The notes: generated from the sequence alone by a model not told the origin. 64,000 nucleotides of DNA from Sphagnum compactum (GCA_965153455.1 OZ234504.1:8184001-8248000); one strand, 5' to 3'; counted from the stretch's first letter, positions 49,285 to 61,840 are shown. Numbers and translations are program-made.

Positions 49285-52200
49285 TAGGAGCCGTGCGACT
49301 GGATCTCACCCAACACCACCTTTGCAAAGGCTCCTGTTCCGCTGTTGGTCCCAGTCCCAGTTTCACTCAGTATGTGGACATCATTCGTATTCCAGAAGAC
49401 ATACCACAAGTGTCAGCTTTGGTGGACTCCGGCGCCACCTCTTCTTTCATCGACCAAACATTTGTCGTCCAACACAACATCCATGTGGTCAAGAAGTCAA
49501 CCCCTGTTCCGGTAGAGGTTATTGATGGGAGAACCATTGCTTCTGGTGCAATCACACACGAGACAACCCCTCTAGAACTCTGTATCGGCAAGCACACGGA
49601 GAAGATTGTTCTCAACATCATTTCCACCCCTCACCATCCCATCATCCTTGGTCTGCCTTGGCTAGAAGCACACAACCCTATCATTGATTGGCGATCTAGA
49701 ACCCTCACCTTCAGCGCACAACGGTGCACCTCTCAAGAACCCCACGCTCAGAAAAACACTTTGTCCAGTCCTGCCAAGAACCCTGTGCTCGAGAACCCAA
49801 AGAGGGTCGGAACCAATTCCAGTTTTATCAAGTATGTTATGTCAAATCCTGCAGTCAAGAACCCCCAGTTGGTCAGAACTAAACCTTGTCCTGTCAAGAA
49901 TCTTGTCAAGAATCCTGCCCAAAAAACCAACCCTGTCCAGATCTTCGTTGATAGAGCTGTCCCTATCTATCGGGCTGCTAAGAATCTTCAAGTCTTCACC
50001 ATCCATGTCAACCCAGCCAACACCACAAACCCCCAATCAGAACCAACACCTGTCAAATTTCCCGAGAAGTACAAGGACTTTGTTGATGTTTTTGAAAAGA
50101 TTAATGCTGATTAGCTCCCCGCCCATAGTCCATATGACTGCCCGATTGATCTAGAAGAAGGACACTCACCACCCTCTGGTCCTATCTATGGTCTATCGGA
50201 ACCGGAACTCCAAGCCCTACGTGATTACCTTACTGAAAATCTTGCCAAGGGGTTCATTCAGCATTCCAAGTCTCCAGCCGGCGCCCCAATTTTGTTTGTC
50301 AAGAAGAAGGATGGCTCCCTTCGACTCTGTGTGGATTATCGTGGACTCAACAAGATAACCAAAAAGAATCGATATCCCTTGCCCTTGATTTCAGGTCTCC
50401 TAGATCGACTACGTATCGGGAAGATCTTTACCAAGCTTGACCTCCGTGGAGCCTACAACTTACTCAGGATTCGCCCCGATGATGAATGGAAGACAGCTTT
50501 CCGCACACGCTACGGACACTTCGAATACACGGTCATGCCCTTCGGCCTCACCAATGCACCCGCAGTCTTTCAACATCTGATGAATGATATCTTCCGGGAT
50601 TACATGGACGAATTTGTCGTGGTCTATTTGGATGACATTTTAATCTTTTCCAAGGACCAGGAAACCCACGACAAACATGTACGATTGGTGCTTGCGACGC
50701 TCCGGGAGCATGGCTTATACGCCAAGTTGGAAAAATGTGAATTCGACAAATCTTCAGTGGCGTTCCTCGGCTACGTGATCTCTCTAGATGGCATTTTCAT
50801 GGACAAGTCAAAGGTCGAGACCATCCAGTGTTGGGTTACTCCATCCTCGGTCAAGGACGTTCAACGCTTCCTAGGGTTTGCCAACTTCTATCGTCGATTT
50901 ATCAAAGGCTACTCCAAGATCACAACACCGTTAATAACCCTGACTTGCAAAGACAAGCCCTTCTCGTGGAATCCAACGGCCCAGGCTGCTTTTGATACTC
51001 TCAAGATGGCATTCACCTTTGCACCCATCCTGATACATCCCGATCCTGCTAAGCCATTCATTGTGGAAACGGACGCTTCAAATTTTGCCTTGGGAGCTAT
51101 TCTATCTCAATTTGGAATAGATGGGTTGCTGCATCCAGTTGCTTTCTATTCACGGAAGTTAACCAGTGCCGAAATGAACTACCAGGTCTACGATAAGGAA
51201 CTCCTGGCAATCATCACGGCATTCGAGCAATGGAGACCGTATCTTGCCGGAGCTCAACATCGAGTCCAAGTTCTGACAGATCACAAGAATCTCCTTTATT
51301 TCACAACTACTCGGACCTTAAATTGTCAACAGGCACGCTGGTCTATCTTCCTAGCTGATTTCGATTTTGAGATTCAGTATCAACCCGGCACCCAACAAAG
51401 GAAAGCTGACGCGCTATCTCGTCGTTCAGAATATGAACTTCGAGCGAGGGATGAAGCCTACGGCCAGCAGAACCAGACTTTATTCAACCCTGAGCAATTT
51501 CGAATTGCAGCAACAATCAGCACCCTCCCAGACTCATACCTTGTCAGGGACATCAAGATGGTAACTGAGGAAGACACCTGGGCTACCAACATCAAGAAGG
51601 AACTCCAGGAACGACCAAGGAACCCAAATCGTGATGACTTGGATCAGTTTGAGCAACAACACGAACTTCTCCTTCGAAATAACCTGATTTATGTACCCAA
51701 AGGACCTATACGCCTAAAAATCCTGAGAGAATGCCACGACAACACCCTGGCGGGTCACTTTGGAATGGCACGGACTCACGAACTAGTGTCAAGGACTTAC
51801 TGGTGGCCCAAAATGAACAAGATGCTACGGGAGTATGTCAAGTCTTGTGATACATGTGCTCGATCAAAGGCTCCCAGGCATCGCCCGTTTGGACTCCTAT
51901 AGCCTCTGTCGATTCCTAGCCGACCTTGGGGATCTATTGCAATGGACTTCATCACGGACCTCCCTACTATCAGAACCAAGAATTCAATACTGGTTGTGGT
52001 CGATCGACTCACCAAAATGGCCCATTTCACCCCTTGTTCCAAGTCAATCACGGCAGAAGAGACAGCTAAGTTAATTCTGGACGGGATCGTCCGACTGCAT
52101 GGACTCCCCGAGGAAATTGTGTCCGACAGAGGTCCTGAGTTTGCATCCAAGTTCTGGCATCGTCTATTCGAGCTTCTTGGAATTAACATTCGGCTATCTT

Positions 52201-53018
52201 TAGCTTTCCACCCTGAGACAGATGGACAAACCGAACGGACAAACCAGACACTCGAGCAATACCTTCGCTGCACTGTGAACTACCAACAGGACGACTGGCT
52301 GGAACTACTATCTCAAGCAGAATTTGCTTATAATAACACAACACATGCATCGACCGGGATCAGCCCATTCTTTGCCAATTACGGTTTTCATCCCAGGTTC
52401 AGCCTTGAAATTCCTGGAGACTCCGTAAACCCCTCGGCTAAAGAAAGGGCCACGAGGCTTGGACAGGTTCAACAAAACCTTATGGCAGAACTCAAGCTAA
52501 TACAAGAGTGGCAAAAGAAGCAAGCAGACCGCCGACGCAAGGACCATCCAAACTTCAAGGTTGGAGACAAGGTCTGGCTTCTCAGAAAGAACATTGCTAC
52601 CACTCGCCCATGTGCCAAGTTGGATTACAAGCGCCTCGGACCTTTCAAAATCGCCAAATTGGTTGGTCTAGTGGCTTGCCAGTTGGAGCTTCCACCCCAG
52701 TTCAAAATCCACAATGTTTTCCATGTCTCCTTGCTTGAGGCCTATCATGAAAACCCGATCCCAGAACGTCATCAAGAACCCCCAGCTCCAGTCGAAATTG
52801 AAGGCCAAGAAGAGTTTGAAGTTCAGGAGGTCTTGGACTCCAAGAAGATTCGTGGAAAGCTCCTGTACCTTGTCTTTTGGCGAGGTTATCCTCCTTCTGA
52901 AGCTACTTGGGAGCCTGCTGGAAACCTAGTTCATGCCCAAGACTTAGTTAATCGGTTTCACCAACGATATCCTAACAAATCGGCTCCATCTAGAAGATGT
53001 CGCTTGAGGAGAGGATAA
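49119..53018 (+). CDS. pol: Pol polyprotein (PR-RT-RH-IN-chromodomain), interrupted by two TAG codons
   Basis: This frame is -1 relative to Gag, open from 49119 after a TAA at 49116, so it overlaps the end of Gag. Domains in order: aspartic protease LVDSGATS (about 49419-49443); RT with VYLDD (50622-50636); RNase H (about 51060-51410) ending near ADALSR; integrase zinc finger H51735, H51756, C51846, C51855; integrase catalytic triad codons D51945, D52125, E52233; and a chromodomain (about 52809-52920). Two in-frame stops, both TAG, lie at 50112 (between protease and RT) and 51900 (between integrase zinc finger and core). The true end is TAA (53016-53018), directly against the 3' LTR. All catalytic residues I could check are present. 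Without readthrough the separate segments could not make a complete Pol. Confidence 0.9.
53006..53015 (+). other. Polypurine tract
   Basis: GAGGAGAGGA lies directly before the Pol stop codon and 3 bp from the 3' LTR. It is the expected plus-strand primer site. The tract doubles as the last Pol codons. Confidence 0.8.
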
Positions 53019-53359
53019 TGTCATGGCCTAGGATATTTTGGGATACTTTTGGCAATGTCATGTCCTAGGATATTTTGGGATACTTTTGGCAATGTCATGT
53101 CCTAGGATATTTTGGGATACTTTTGGCAATGTCATGTCCTAGGATATTTTGGGATACTTTTGGCAATGTCATGTCCTAGGATATTTTGGGATACTTTTGG
53201 CAATATCATGGCCTAGGATATTTTGGGACTAGTATGGCTCAGGGTTATAAAAGGAGATAGTCTGGGGAACAACCCTTCAGCAGATCAACACCAGTTGATG
53301 GGTCAATAAAGTTTGTCTTCTCTTGTAATTTTCCACTTGTTTGTAGTCGGTCCATAACA
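53019..53359 (+). repeat. 3' LTR (341 bp)
   Basis: Same ends as the 5' LTR, and identical to it across the 156-bp unique part. It has five complete 37-bp units (from 53019, 53056, 53093, 53130, 53167) and a partial sixth, two more than the 5' LTR. The 74-bp length difference is exactly two units. Confidence 0.95.
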
Positions 53360-53706
53360 ATCTAGGCCATTTGATATAAGGTTTATAAGATGTTGACATG
53401 TGGCACCTAGGTAAGTAGGTAGGTAAATATATAGGCTTAGGTAGGCAGGTAGGTGGCTTAAGTAGATAGGTCAATAGATGAATGGGCATAAATAGTTATG
53501 TAAATCTTATCTCAAAGGGTAGATTTATAATTTTTTATTAAAAAAATTTTGGGTTTAGCATTTAGGGTCAAACATTTTTTTTCGTTCATCGCAATTACCA
53601 CTTGTTCTTTGTAGTAAATCACCTAGAAATAAATAGTTTACAAGCTTTAAAGCTATGACAATCGATATGGGATAAAGATTATAATTACATTTTAGTTGCA
53701 ACTTGG

Positions 53707-54115
53707 TTTAGGCTAATAAAACCAATGTGCGATTTGAAGTTCAAGATCTTTGGTCATTGTTTTGTTGTTTTTGAACCTCAAAAAAAATTTGTAATTCTAC
53801 AAAAAGCGCATGCAAAGCTACAAAAATCGCTTGAATTGGTTTTGAAATGAGCAAGATATGTTCTTCTTAAATGAAGGGGTCTTTGTTTAGTTTAGGCTAA
53901 TAAAACTAGTTTGCAATTTGAAGCTCAAAATCTTTGGTCATTGCTCTATTGTTTTTTAGCCTCCAAATTTTTTTGTAATTCTACACTAAACGCATGCAAA
54001 GCCACAAAAATCGCTCAAATTGGTTTTGAAACGAACAAGAGATGTTCCTTTGAAGTGAAGGGGGTCTTTGTTTGGTTTAAGCAAATAAAACCAAATTGAA
54101 TTTTGGAGCTCAAGT
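53707..54115. repeat. About 184-bp tandem repeat, 2.2 copies
   Basis: TTTAGGCTAATAAAAC begins copies at 53707 and 53891, and a diverged third starts at 54076. Shared blocks include ATCTTTGGTCATTG and CGCATGCAAAGC. It lies in the right half of the CACTA-like element. Confidence 0.75.
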
Positions 54116-54364
54116 TCTTTGGTAACATATTTATATAAAATCAAATGTATATATGATATTGTTTGTATAGTAGCATATAATTAAAGTGTAAAAGTCATCC
54201 ATTTTGAAGGATGAAGGAAAAAACAATTGCACCATAACTACAAAGGTGATTAAAAAACATCTAAAATTCAAACGTAGTTGCACACGCAACTACTTGATTT
54301 GCATGTGACAACCAGCATCCAATTACAAGTGGGTTGGTTGCAAACAACACAATTTCTTCTAGTG

Positions 54365-57300
54365 TGTGGTGTTTAGGTCAATAAGTAAGTAAGGACTATC
54401 ATTTAAATTTCCTAGGTTAAGTAAGTAGATAATTAGTCCTAAGTAAATAGGTAGGTAAGTCATTTGGGATAATTTGATTTTAATTTGGGCTTAAATTTTA
54501 GGGCGAAACCTTTTTTATTGTTTTATTCCAAATGTCACTTGTTTTTTTAATAATTTTAATGCACTTAATTATATATTTTATAAATTTGAAAGGTAGGACA
54601 AACAATATGGGATTAAAAAATTAATTGCATTATAGTTGCAACTATTACAAAACAAGCCAATGAATGAACATTTAAACTTTCAAAGAACTTTACATTTTAA
54701 TACATTTTCCTTTTGCCTCTCAAATACAAAAGGTTTTTTTTAACCTTGATTTGGTGCACCCATAGCCATTTAGATTACTTTCAAAGGACACAAAATGAGG
54801 AAGATATGGTTGTTAAAAGTAAGCATTGGTATCTATTATTCATATTATTATATAATAATATCATTATCATTATTATTATGATCATTAAATATATTTATAA
54901 TTATTATAATAATTATTTTACCTAATAGTTGGGCAGTTGCACAAAGATCCAATATAGTAGTTGTAAAGTAATTGCATTTTTTTTTTAATGAGTGCTTCAT
55001 TTATTCCAATTGTATTATAATTGTCATATGTGACTCTTGTGCAACTTGTTAACAAAGTCAAACATGGTTGATCAAAATCATATATATATATATATATAGG
55101 GATCCACCTTGAGACTAATATGAAACTGAAATAGAACTCCACAAAATTCTAACATGGTATTTTTTACAAAAAATTCCCATAATTTCATGGGATAATTGCA
55201 ACATAATTGAAAAATAGTTGTTTCAAAGTTCCAGTTGCAAGGTAATGAGGTTTTCTCAAACACAATTTTTCATAATGGAAAATCATAAATGTTGGTGATA
55301 AATAAATGCTGACACTCAAATTATGAGGTACACATACAACACGAGGCATGGAAAAAGCCTCCACCTCATGGTTGATATAACAGATAGTTAGGTGGGTTGA
55401 CTTCTGAAAAACAAATACTCAATGTTGGTGATGTCTCCTAACATTGTGAAGGAATTGGGATTAAACAATTTGATTATATGAAATGAAAAGCATAATATAT
55501 ATTACATATGAATTAATGATTTCAACATTGGGAAAAATATAAAACTTGTTTGTAAATATTTGAAATGTGAAATGTTGTGATTTTCGTTGTTGTGGACATT
55601 AGGACAAGGACGATCATCATATGTTATTATAACTATATTTTATGCTTAAAATTGGGGCTATAACTTGGAAGTTGAAAGAGCTTTAATATAAGTTTGAAAT
55701 GGGCTATAATTACATTTGCAAATGTTTGTCTTTAAATGTGATAAATGTTGCGGCTGCCACAAAGAATTTAGGTTTAAGACATTAAAGGTTCTATTGTTTG
55801 ATTTGTTTATGAAAGCAATGGAGAAGAGGATGGTGTCTTGGATGTGGCAAAGGAAGCATGGGATGATGAATTGGTTAATTTATAAGTAATGCAAAAAAAA
55901 GGTTGCAAATGTTGGTGAGAAAAAACCAAGGTGAACAAGATGCAAGTATCCAAAACTCTAAGAGTTGCAAAAGTTCCACTTGGAATTGCAACATCTTGAA
56001 TGAAGAATCATCAAAGCCAATTTTAGATTTTGTTTTAGAAAAATATGGGTTCCAATTTTCCAAAAATGTTGAATTGTCCTTTAAACCAACATATGAAAAT
56101 GGATCCATATCCCATGCCATTAATGGAGGATATGCACAAGCAACTAAGTAGATAAAAAATGTAAATTAGTGCCCTACACCTTTTGGCAAGTCTTAATTGT
56201 TGAGGAGGATATTAAAACAATGATGGTGATTACACTTGAAATGAGTTTTTTGAATGCAATATAATGTCAATTGGCTTGAAAAATGCAATAAGAACCTTCT
56301 TCATGTAAAATTAGTAAAGTAAGGGGGAGAAACTTACAACATCGTAGCTGCTCATGGTTCCCGAGTCGCGACTACCTAATGAAATTTATTTGAAGGTTTT
56401 TAATAGGACTTGATATCAAGGACAAGACAAATACACAATTTAAATTATATGAACTTGATAAATAAAAAATTGACAATGAACAAAAACTACATCATTTTAT
56501 TGTTTGAATAAAACATGATGCAAGCTAGACATGAAATGAAATAAGAATACAAAGGCACAATTTGAAATTCAACTTTCATTCTCAACCACCCACTATTTAA
56601 CTCAAATAAGGGAAAATATTATTTATTATATGTTTTATGGAACATATGAATTAAACCTAAAGTATATTTTGGTATGCTATAAAATAATAAAGTATTAAAA
56701 TAATATTTAATTAGAATAGAAAATATTTTAGATATATTTTCATAGTATAATTCTAAAGACCCTATACACATTTAATTAAATTATATATATGTAATTAATA
56801 AGTTGCACTTTCTAACTTTTTGCACATCATTTGGAAGAAAATGGAAGTAATTTCTTTAGGTGATTAGGTTTCACCAATGGTATCAACTAATACATAACAT
56901 ATTCATGGGCCCTTTTTCATACTCGTAAAAAAAGAATTGGTGAAAGGAAGGAAATACATTTTTTAATGCAAATGTGAAAAAGATAATTATTTACCTTTTA
57001 GTATGTGCATTTGGATGGTTTTCATGCGCAATTAATACCATTTTAATGGTCATCTCATTTTGCAAATATGATTGGATATCAAACATGAGATATAAACCAA
57101 TATCTAAATTGGTACCTTCACCTTTTGAATTAGGCTTCTAAAAACATCTCCAACATATAAATTGTAAAAAAGGTTCTATAAGACAAAGTGTAGATTAAAT
57201 TGATGACCCCCTATATGTAATTTACCACTTGAGTAGAAAAACATATAACACCCCATTATGCCCCTTGACACCAACATTGTTGCCCTCTAGAATGTAATTG

Positions 57301-58800
57301 TCACACAACTTTTGCCTCTTCCAAATTACCATTGATGCACAATCATCATCATGCCTGCGAAATGCCATCCCTATATGTTCATTGTTGTCACTTTAAACTA
57401 CCATCATCATGCATTCATTATATTTAAAACTTTATTGCATATACTAGTTTCAAAATGGCACACCTTTGGAAATAACAATCGGTCTACCAACTTGAATATG
57501 TTAAGGAATTATTCAAGTGCATGGTGAAGAATTATTCATATATAAAATGAATCATGTGCTATTCATGAAAATTTTGAACTTTGGTTGTCAACATAGGCTT
57601 ATTTCATATATGAATATCGTGGCCTTGGGTTAGGTTGAACGCATTAAAAAAAAATTAATTATTTTCAAAAATTGCATTCATTTTTTTAAAAATAATTATT
57701 TAAAAATTTTGTTAGTGAAAATGAATTTTTTTAATGAAATTTGTTTGAACATTCAATTGCCTTCCAACAACACTAATGTTTCAATGTTCACACTCTCATC
57801 CCCTCACTTACTTCCACCTACTGACTACATTTTTAATGCTCCTGGAGAAAAATATAATCAATTAGGTGAATTATGATTGAATATGTGTGGGGATATTCGC
57901 CAATATTGTGACATTTTTTTAATGATTAACAAGGAGCATGACTTCTTTTACCAATTTTTACAATTTAAAAAAAAAAATCACTTTGGAAGTGCATTTATCA
58001 TTTTTTTGTCATTTCCAATGTGTTTTAATCACATTTTTCGACACTTCAACATTTTATTTTTAAAAAATTCATTCAAGGTTTTTAAAAATTATTTAATGTC
58101 GAACCTAACCCATGGCTATGGTACTCTAGGTTTTTAATGACACCATAATGGAATGCACGAAATGATTTGTGCATGCAATAGTTGCAATGTCTAATCACCA
58201 TTTTGATGGAGCAAATATACAAAAGTTTTGAAGAGGCCTAATGTTTGAAATATACATAAAAAGCGAAGAGGAATTGGAAAATTTGTAAAGTCATTATAAT
58301 TTAAGAATGGATTTGGTAGAACATATGTGAATTAAGAAAAACCTCAACTTTGACCCCAAAAAAAAAAGTTCCATGAATTATACTACTCATTATTGCTTGC
58401 AATCTCTTCAATTGGTTGTGATTCCCAAGTTCCTGGTTATTGAAATTTTAGTTAAATGGTTTTTTTAGAAAATCAAATTTGCACAAGTTTTTGTAAGTAG
58501 CAAAGCTAGGGGAGTTGAGTATGCAATCATGAGAATTAGGATGCATGGGTTTGTAGTCAAGGCACATGAGTTTGTAATAGTTGTAATTACAAGAAGAAAA
58601 TCATGTTTTTGCAATTGTCACATGGAACTAAAAGTTTATTGCAGTTACCTTGGACAAGTTGCAATTGACATGTAGTTGCATGCAACAATATTTGAATTAT
58701 ATATATGGTATGACTATGCAAGTTATATAATATGGCTATACGTTTCTACATCTATGATTAGTTGCATCTTTCTATAAATTGCACATGCAACTATTTTGAT
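54365..58800. other. AT-rich intergenic DNA
   Basis: No gene recognised. An open frame at 55903-56151 encodes a Ser/Asn/Lys-rich peptide with no motif I know. An AT run is at about 55080-55098. Near 58560-58720 TTGCAATT/AGTTGCA motifs recur, as in the CACTA-like element. Confidence 0.45.
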
Positions 58801-59170
58801 GACCATATAATTTATGACATGTGTTAAGGCTATGTCCAATCAAATTTGGACATGTGATTTAGTAGGTAAATAGATACCTACTTGGAGGTAGGTAGGTAAG
58901 TAGGGAGGTAACAACTCAAATTTGGACACATGGCTTGGTAGGTTGATAGGTACTTAGGGAGGTAAGGAAGTAACCATTCAAATTTGGACACATGGTTAAG
59001 TAGGTACTTACCTAGGGAGGTAGGTAGGCCACATAAATAGCATAGGCTAGCTAGGCCACCTATGTAACCTAGGCTAACTAAATGCTGACACATGGCATTT
59101 AGGTAGGTAATTACACCTAGGTATGTAAGTAGGTAACTAGGCCTAGGCTAAAAAAGTAGGTTTAGGATAA
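58801..59170. repeat. GGTA/GTAGGTAG tandem repeats related to 53385-53470
   Basis: TAGGTAGGTAAGTAGG-type units alternate with TTGGACACATGG blocks, and the segment resembles 53385-53470 and 54370-54460. It therefore seems to be another copy of the same repeat family. Confidence 0.6.
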
Positions 59171-61840
59171 TCTTATTTTATTTGTGTGATTAACAAAAAG
59201 GTTGAGCCTCTTTTGTTGGTTCATCCCAAATGGCACTTGGTACTTGGTTTGTGAACATTTTTAATACACCTACTTATATCTATGACCTAGGGTCAATTTC
59301 ATCATTATAAAAGTGAATTATTTTTTGAAAAATCATTTTATTTTAACATAATGAAATTGTTATTTTATTCATCCATTTGAACTTCAAATTTGCTTGACAT
59401 TCATCACATGTTCGATGTACATATTTGTTTGGGAGCATTAGTATTGTTATCTTTTTGTTCAATGATGTTTTTGGAAGTCTTGAAGGCCCTAAGTTGAACT
59501 TGTCAATTAGGTGTTGATCTTCTTCTTTCTTAGTTTCTACAACATCTATTAGTGTGATAATCTTGTTTTGGTTCAATATCAATGCAACTTGTCTTGTGTT
59601 TTGCTAATAAAATTCCCATATGTCTTGTATGTATGAAAAGGGCATCAAAATCAAAAGCCATTATGCTAGTTGTTGATCCCATGGAAGGAAATTACATTAG
59701 ACTTTCTTGGCTAGAGAATAAAAATGGTTCACAAAATATTAAGTTGCAACTAATTCATTACAGACATAAGAAATCCCAATCACATTGAACATTTGTAACC
59801 AAAGCAAAATCCCTTCTCAGTAGCATGGCATGAATTGAAATGCAAGCCCACAATGTTAAACTAAGCATTCAGAATTGGATACATGTGCAAATTTGTCCTT
59901 TCTTTTCCTCTTTTGCATGGGGGCGCAACAACCAACCAAGCAAGACAAGACAATATTATAGAAAAGTTTATTACCCATTCAAAAAAATTGATAGTTTTTT
60001 CCTTGGGTTCTTTCAAACCCTAAACCCAATGCCGCCCCCTTCTATGCATCACAAACTTAGGGGGGCATGATTTGACAATAATAGTCGTGTGAAATCTACT
60101 TTTCATAGGTTCGTATGGAATAGACACGAATGTCATTCATCTACTTGTGTCATTTGCACATCAATGTTGTGCACATTATTTAGACACGAATGTCATATGC
60201 CTATTCATATTGTTTAAACACGGATATTGTATGTCTATCCGTGTTGTTTACACACGAAAATCGTGCACACAACTTCTGTGTTTAAATAATGCATGAAATT
60301 CATGTTTAAATAATATGAACTTATGAAATAACAAATTTCGCACAGATTTGGAATGAACCCATGAAGCTTGTAAATTTGTGATGTGGTTTCTTTTGCTTCT
60401 TTTGTTGTTGTGGCTCTAAACTTGGCAGGTGAATTTCAAACAACGATGCATCTTTCTAGTCTCCCAATCATTTTCATCTTTCTTTTCCTCGGTTGTTGCC
60501 CACAACATTTCATCCTCATCAATTGGAACAAACCCACATGCACAAAAGGCTAATAAAACCAACTTTGCCTTAGGCCATTTCTTCTTGGGATAATAATTGT
60601 TACTTGGAGATTTTCATAATTACAACGAATGAAAGAAATCACAGCAAAACAAGCACATTTTGGAATTTTTAAATGTAAAGGCAATAATAGGGGTAGTACC
60701 CATAGCTCTAGAAACCCAAAACAAAAGAAAAAAATATCCTTGCACCAACGATATTAGTAATTAGTCACAAAAGCCAACTTTTGGAATCTGAAATAATTCT
60801 ATCAAAAAACAATCAAATAATGATTTGTAGAAGAAGCCTCCACAATTTTTATGATTATAAATGTGAAATAATTGTTTTTTGACACCTCCTGGTGTACATT
60901 TTACAAAATTCCATTTTAGGGTTTCAAAGATTATTTAATAATGAAATTGACTCTAGGTTATGGTAATGTGCAAAATTGGAATGGAAGATAAAACATACAC
61001 GATAAACAAATTAGTTGCAAGCATGATCAACCTAGTTGCAAGCTAGATGCAACTATTATCTAGTATTTATGTTATATTAACCTAATTGACATATTAGTAT
61101 ATTAATTATATTATAGGTAATATAGCTAATAGTAATAGTAATAGATATAATAAGTAATAATACTGGATAATATTAAATAATTATATTATATTACTATTAA
61201 TATTTATACTGAATTATTATATTTTAATTTTAATCCTTGTGAGAAAGTAATAATATATTTTTTCAATATTATTTGTAGCTAGTAGTTAGCCTAGGCTAGA
61301 GTATTTATAAGCTAGTTAATGTATGTTATTATAGGCTAGCCATAGATATATTGACAAAATTAGTAATTTTTCAAATTAATATTGAAATAATATTTAGTAG
61401 AATATCAAAATTATTGTAAAATATCCTTATTAATGTAATTAATAGCTATTTTACATATATAACTTTAATATATGAATATAATAATGTCATCACAATGTGC
61501 GTAGGCTAATTAATATTAGCTTAAGTTAAGCTAGGCTAGATTAAGGAATTAATAATAATAATATGGTTATTTATATCAATTCTTAATATGTATTATAATT
61601 ATACAACTATAGCTAGTTGTTACATGAGTTAATTAATTATAGTATTATTATTATTATACATTTTATAGTAAGGTAGGTTAACTACTATAACTTTATAATT
61701 AACTATAGATGTATTAATTTTTTGTTTTATTAATTTAAGTCATTATTTTTATGACATGTGTCTGTTTTATACATGAATAATTGCATGTTTGTTGCACACA
61801 CTACTAAATACAACAAAAAATTACACAATGCCATTTTTTT
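59171..61840. other. AT-rich intergenic DNA
   Basis: I see no gene. Between about 60110 and 60280 a motif like AGACACGAATGTCAT recurs several times with CGTGTTGTTTA-type spacers. From 61050 to 61720 the DNA is almost pure A/T with TAGGCTAG repeats. Confidence 0.5.

Larger units (their letters stand above)
47369..53359 (+). mobile_element. Full-length Ty3/gypsy chromovirus with amber-only interruptions
   Basis: A 5,991-bp LTR retrotransposon with TG...CA ends and perfect 5-bp target duplications ATCTA (47364-47368 and 53360-53364). Order: 5' LTR, priming site, repeat-rich leader, gag (CCHC), protease, reverse transcriptase, RNase H, integrase, chromodomain, polypurine tract, 3' LTR. Integrase lies after RT and a chromodomain ends Pol, which together define a chromovirus. 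The LTRs are identical across their 156-bp unique part, so the insertion is young. The coding region carries five in-frame stops, all TAG, plus one frame change between Gag and Pol. Pol itself ends in TAA. The coding part is much less AT-rich than the flanking DNA, as expected for a recent arrival. Confidence 0.96.
46579..54364. mobile_element. Putative non-autonomous CACTA-like element, split by the gypsy insertion
   Basis: The left end reads CACTACAAGAAAATAGGTG. The reverse complement of the right end reads CACTAGAAGAAATTGTGTTG, a CACTA-type terminal inverted repeat. Subterminal regions on both sides (46600-47250 and 53680-54360) are packed with TTGCAACT/AGTTGCAA motifs in both orientations, typical of CACTA transposase-binding regions. 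Removing the gypsy element (47369-53364) leaves about 1.8 kb, too small for a transposase. The 3-bp target duplication expected of CACTA elements is not seen (GAA versus TGT), so the boundaries or pairing of ends may be wrong. Confidence 0.42.

Noticed and set aside
49684-50154. A 156-codon frame overlapping the protease-RT region of the gypsy element
   Set aside because: It is in the Gag frame but encodes no known domain. The overlapping -1 frame encodes the conserved protease and linker, so this is a shadow.
48421-51902. TMV-type leaky context around the TAG codons
   Set aside because: Only 48766 is followed by CAA, and even there the rest of the CARYYA motif is missing. The other four have no known leaky context.
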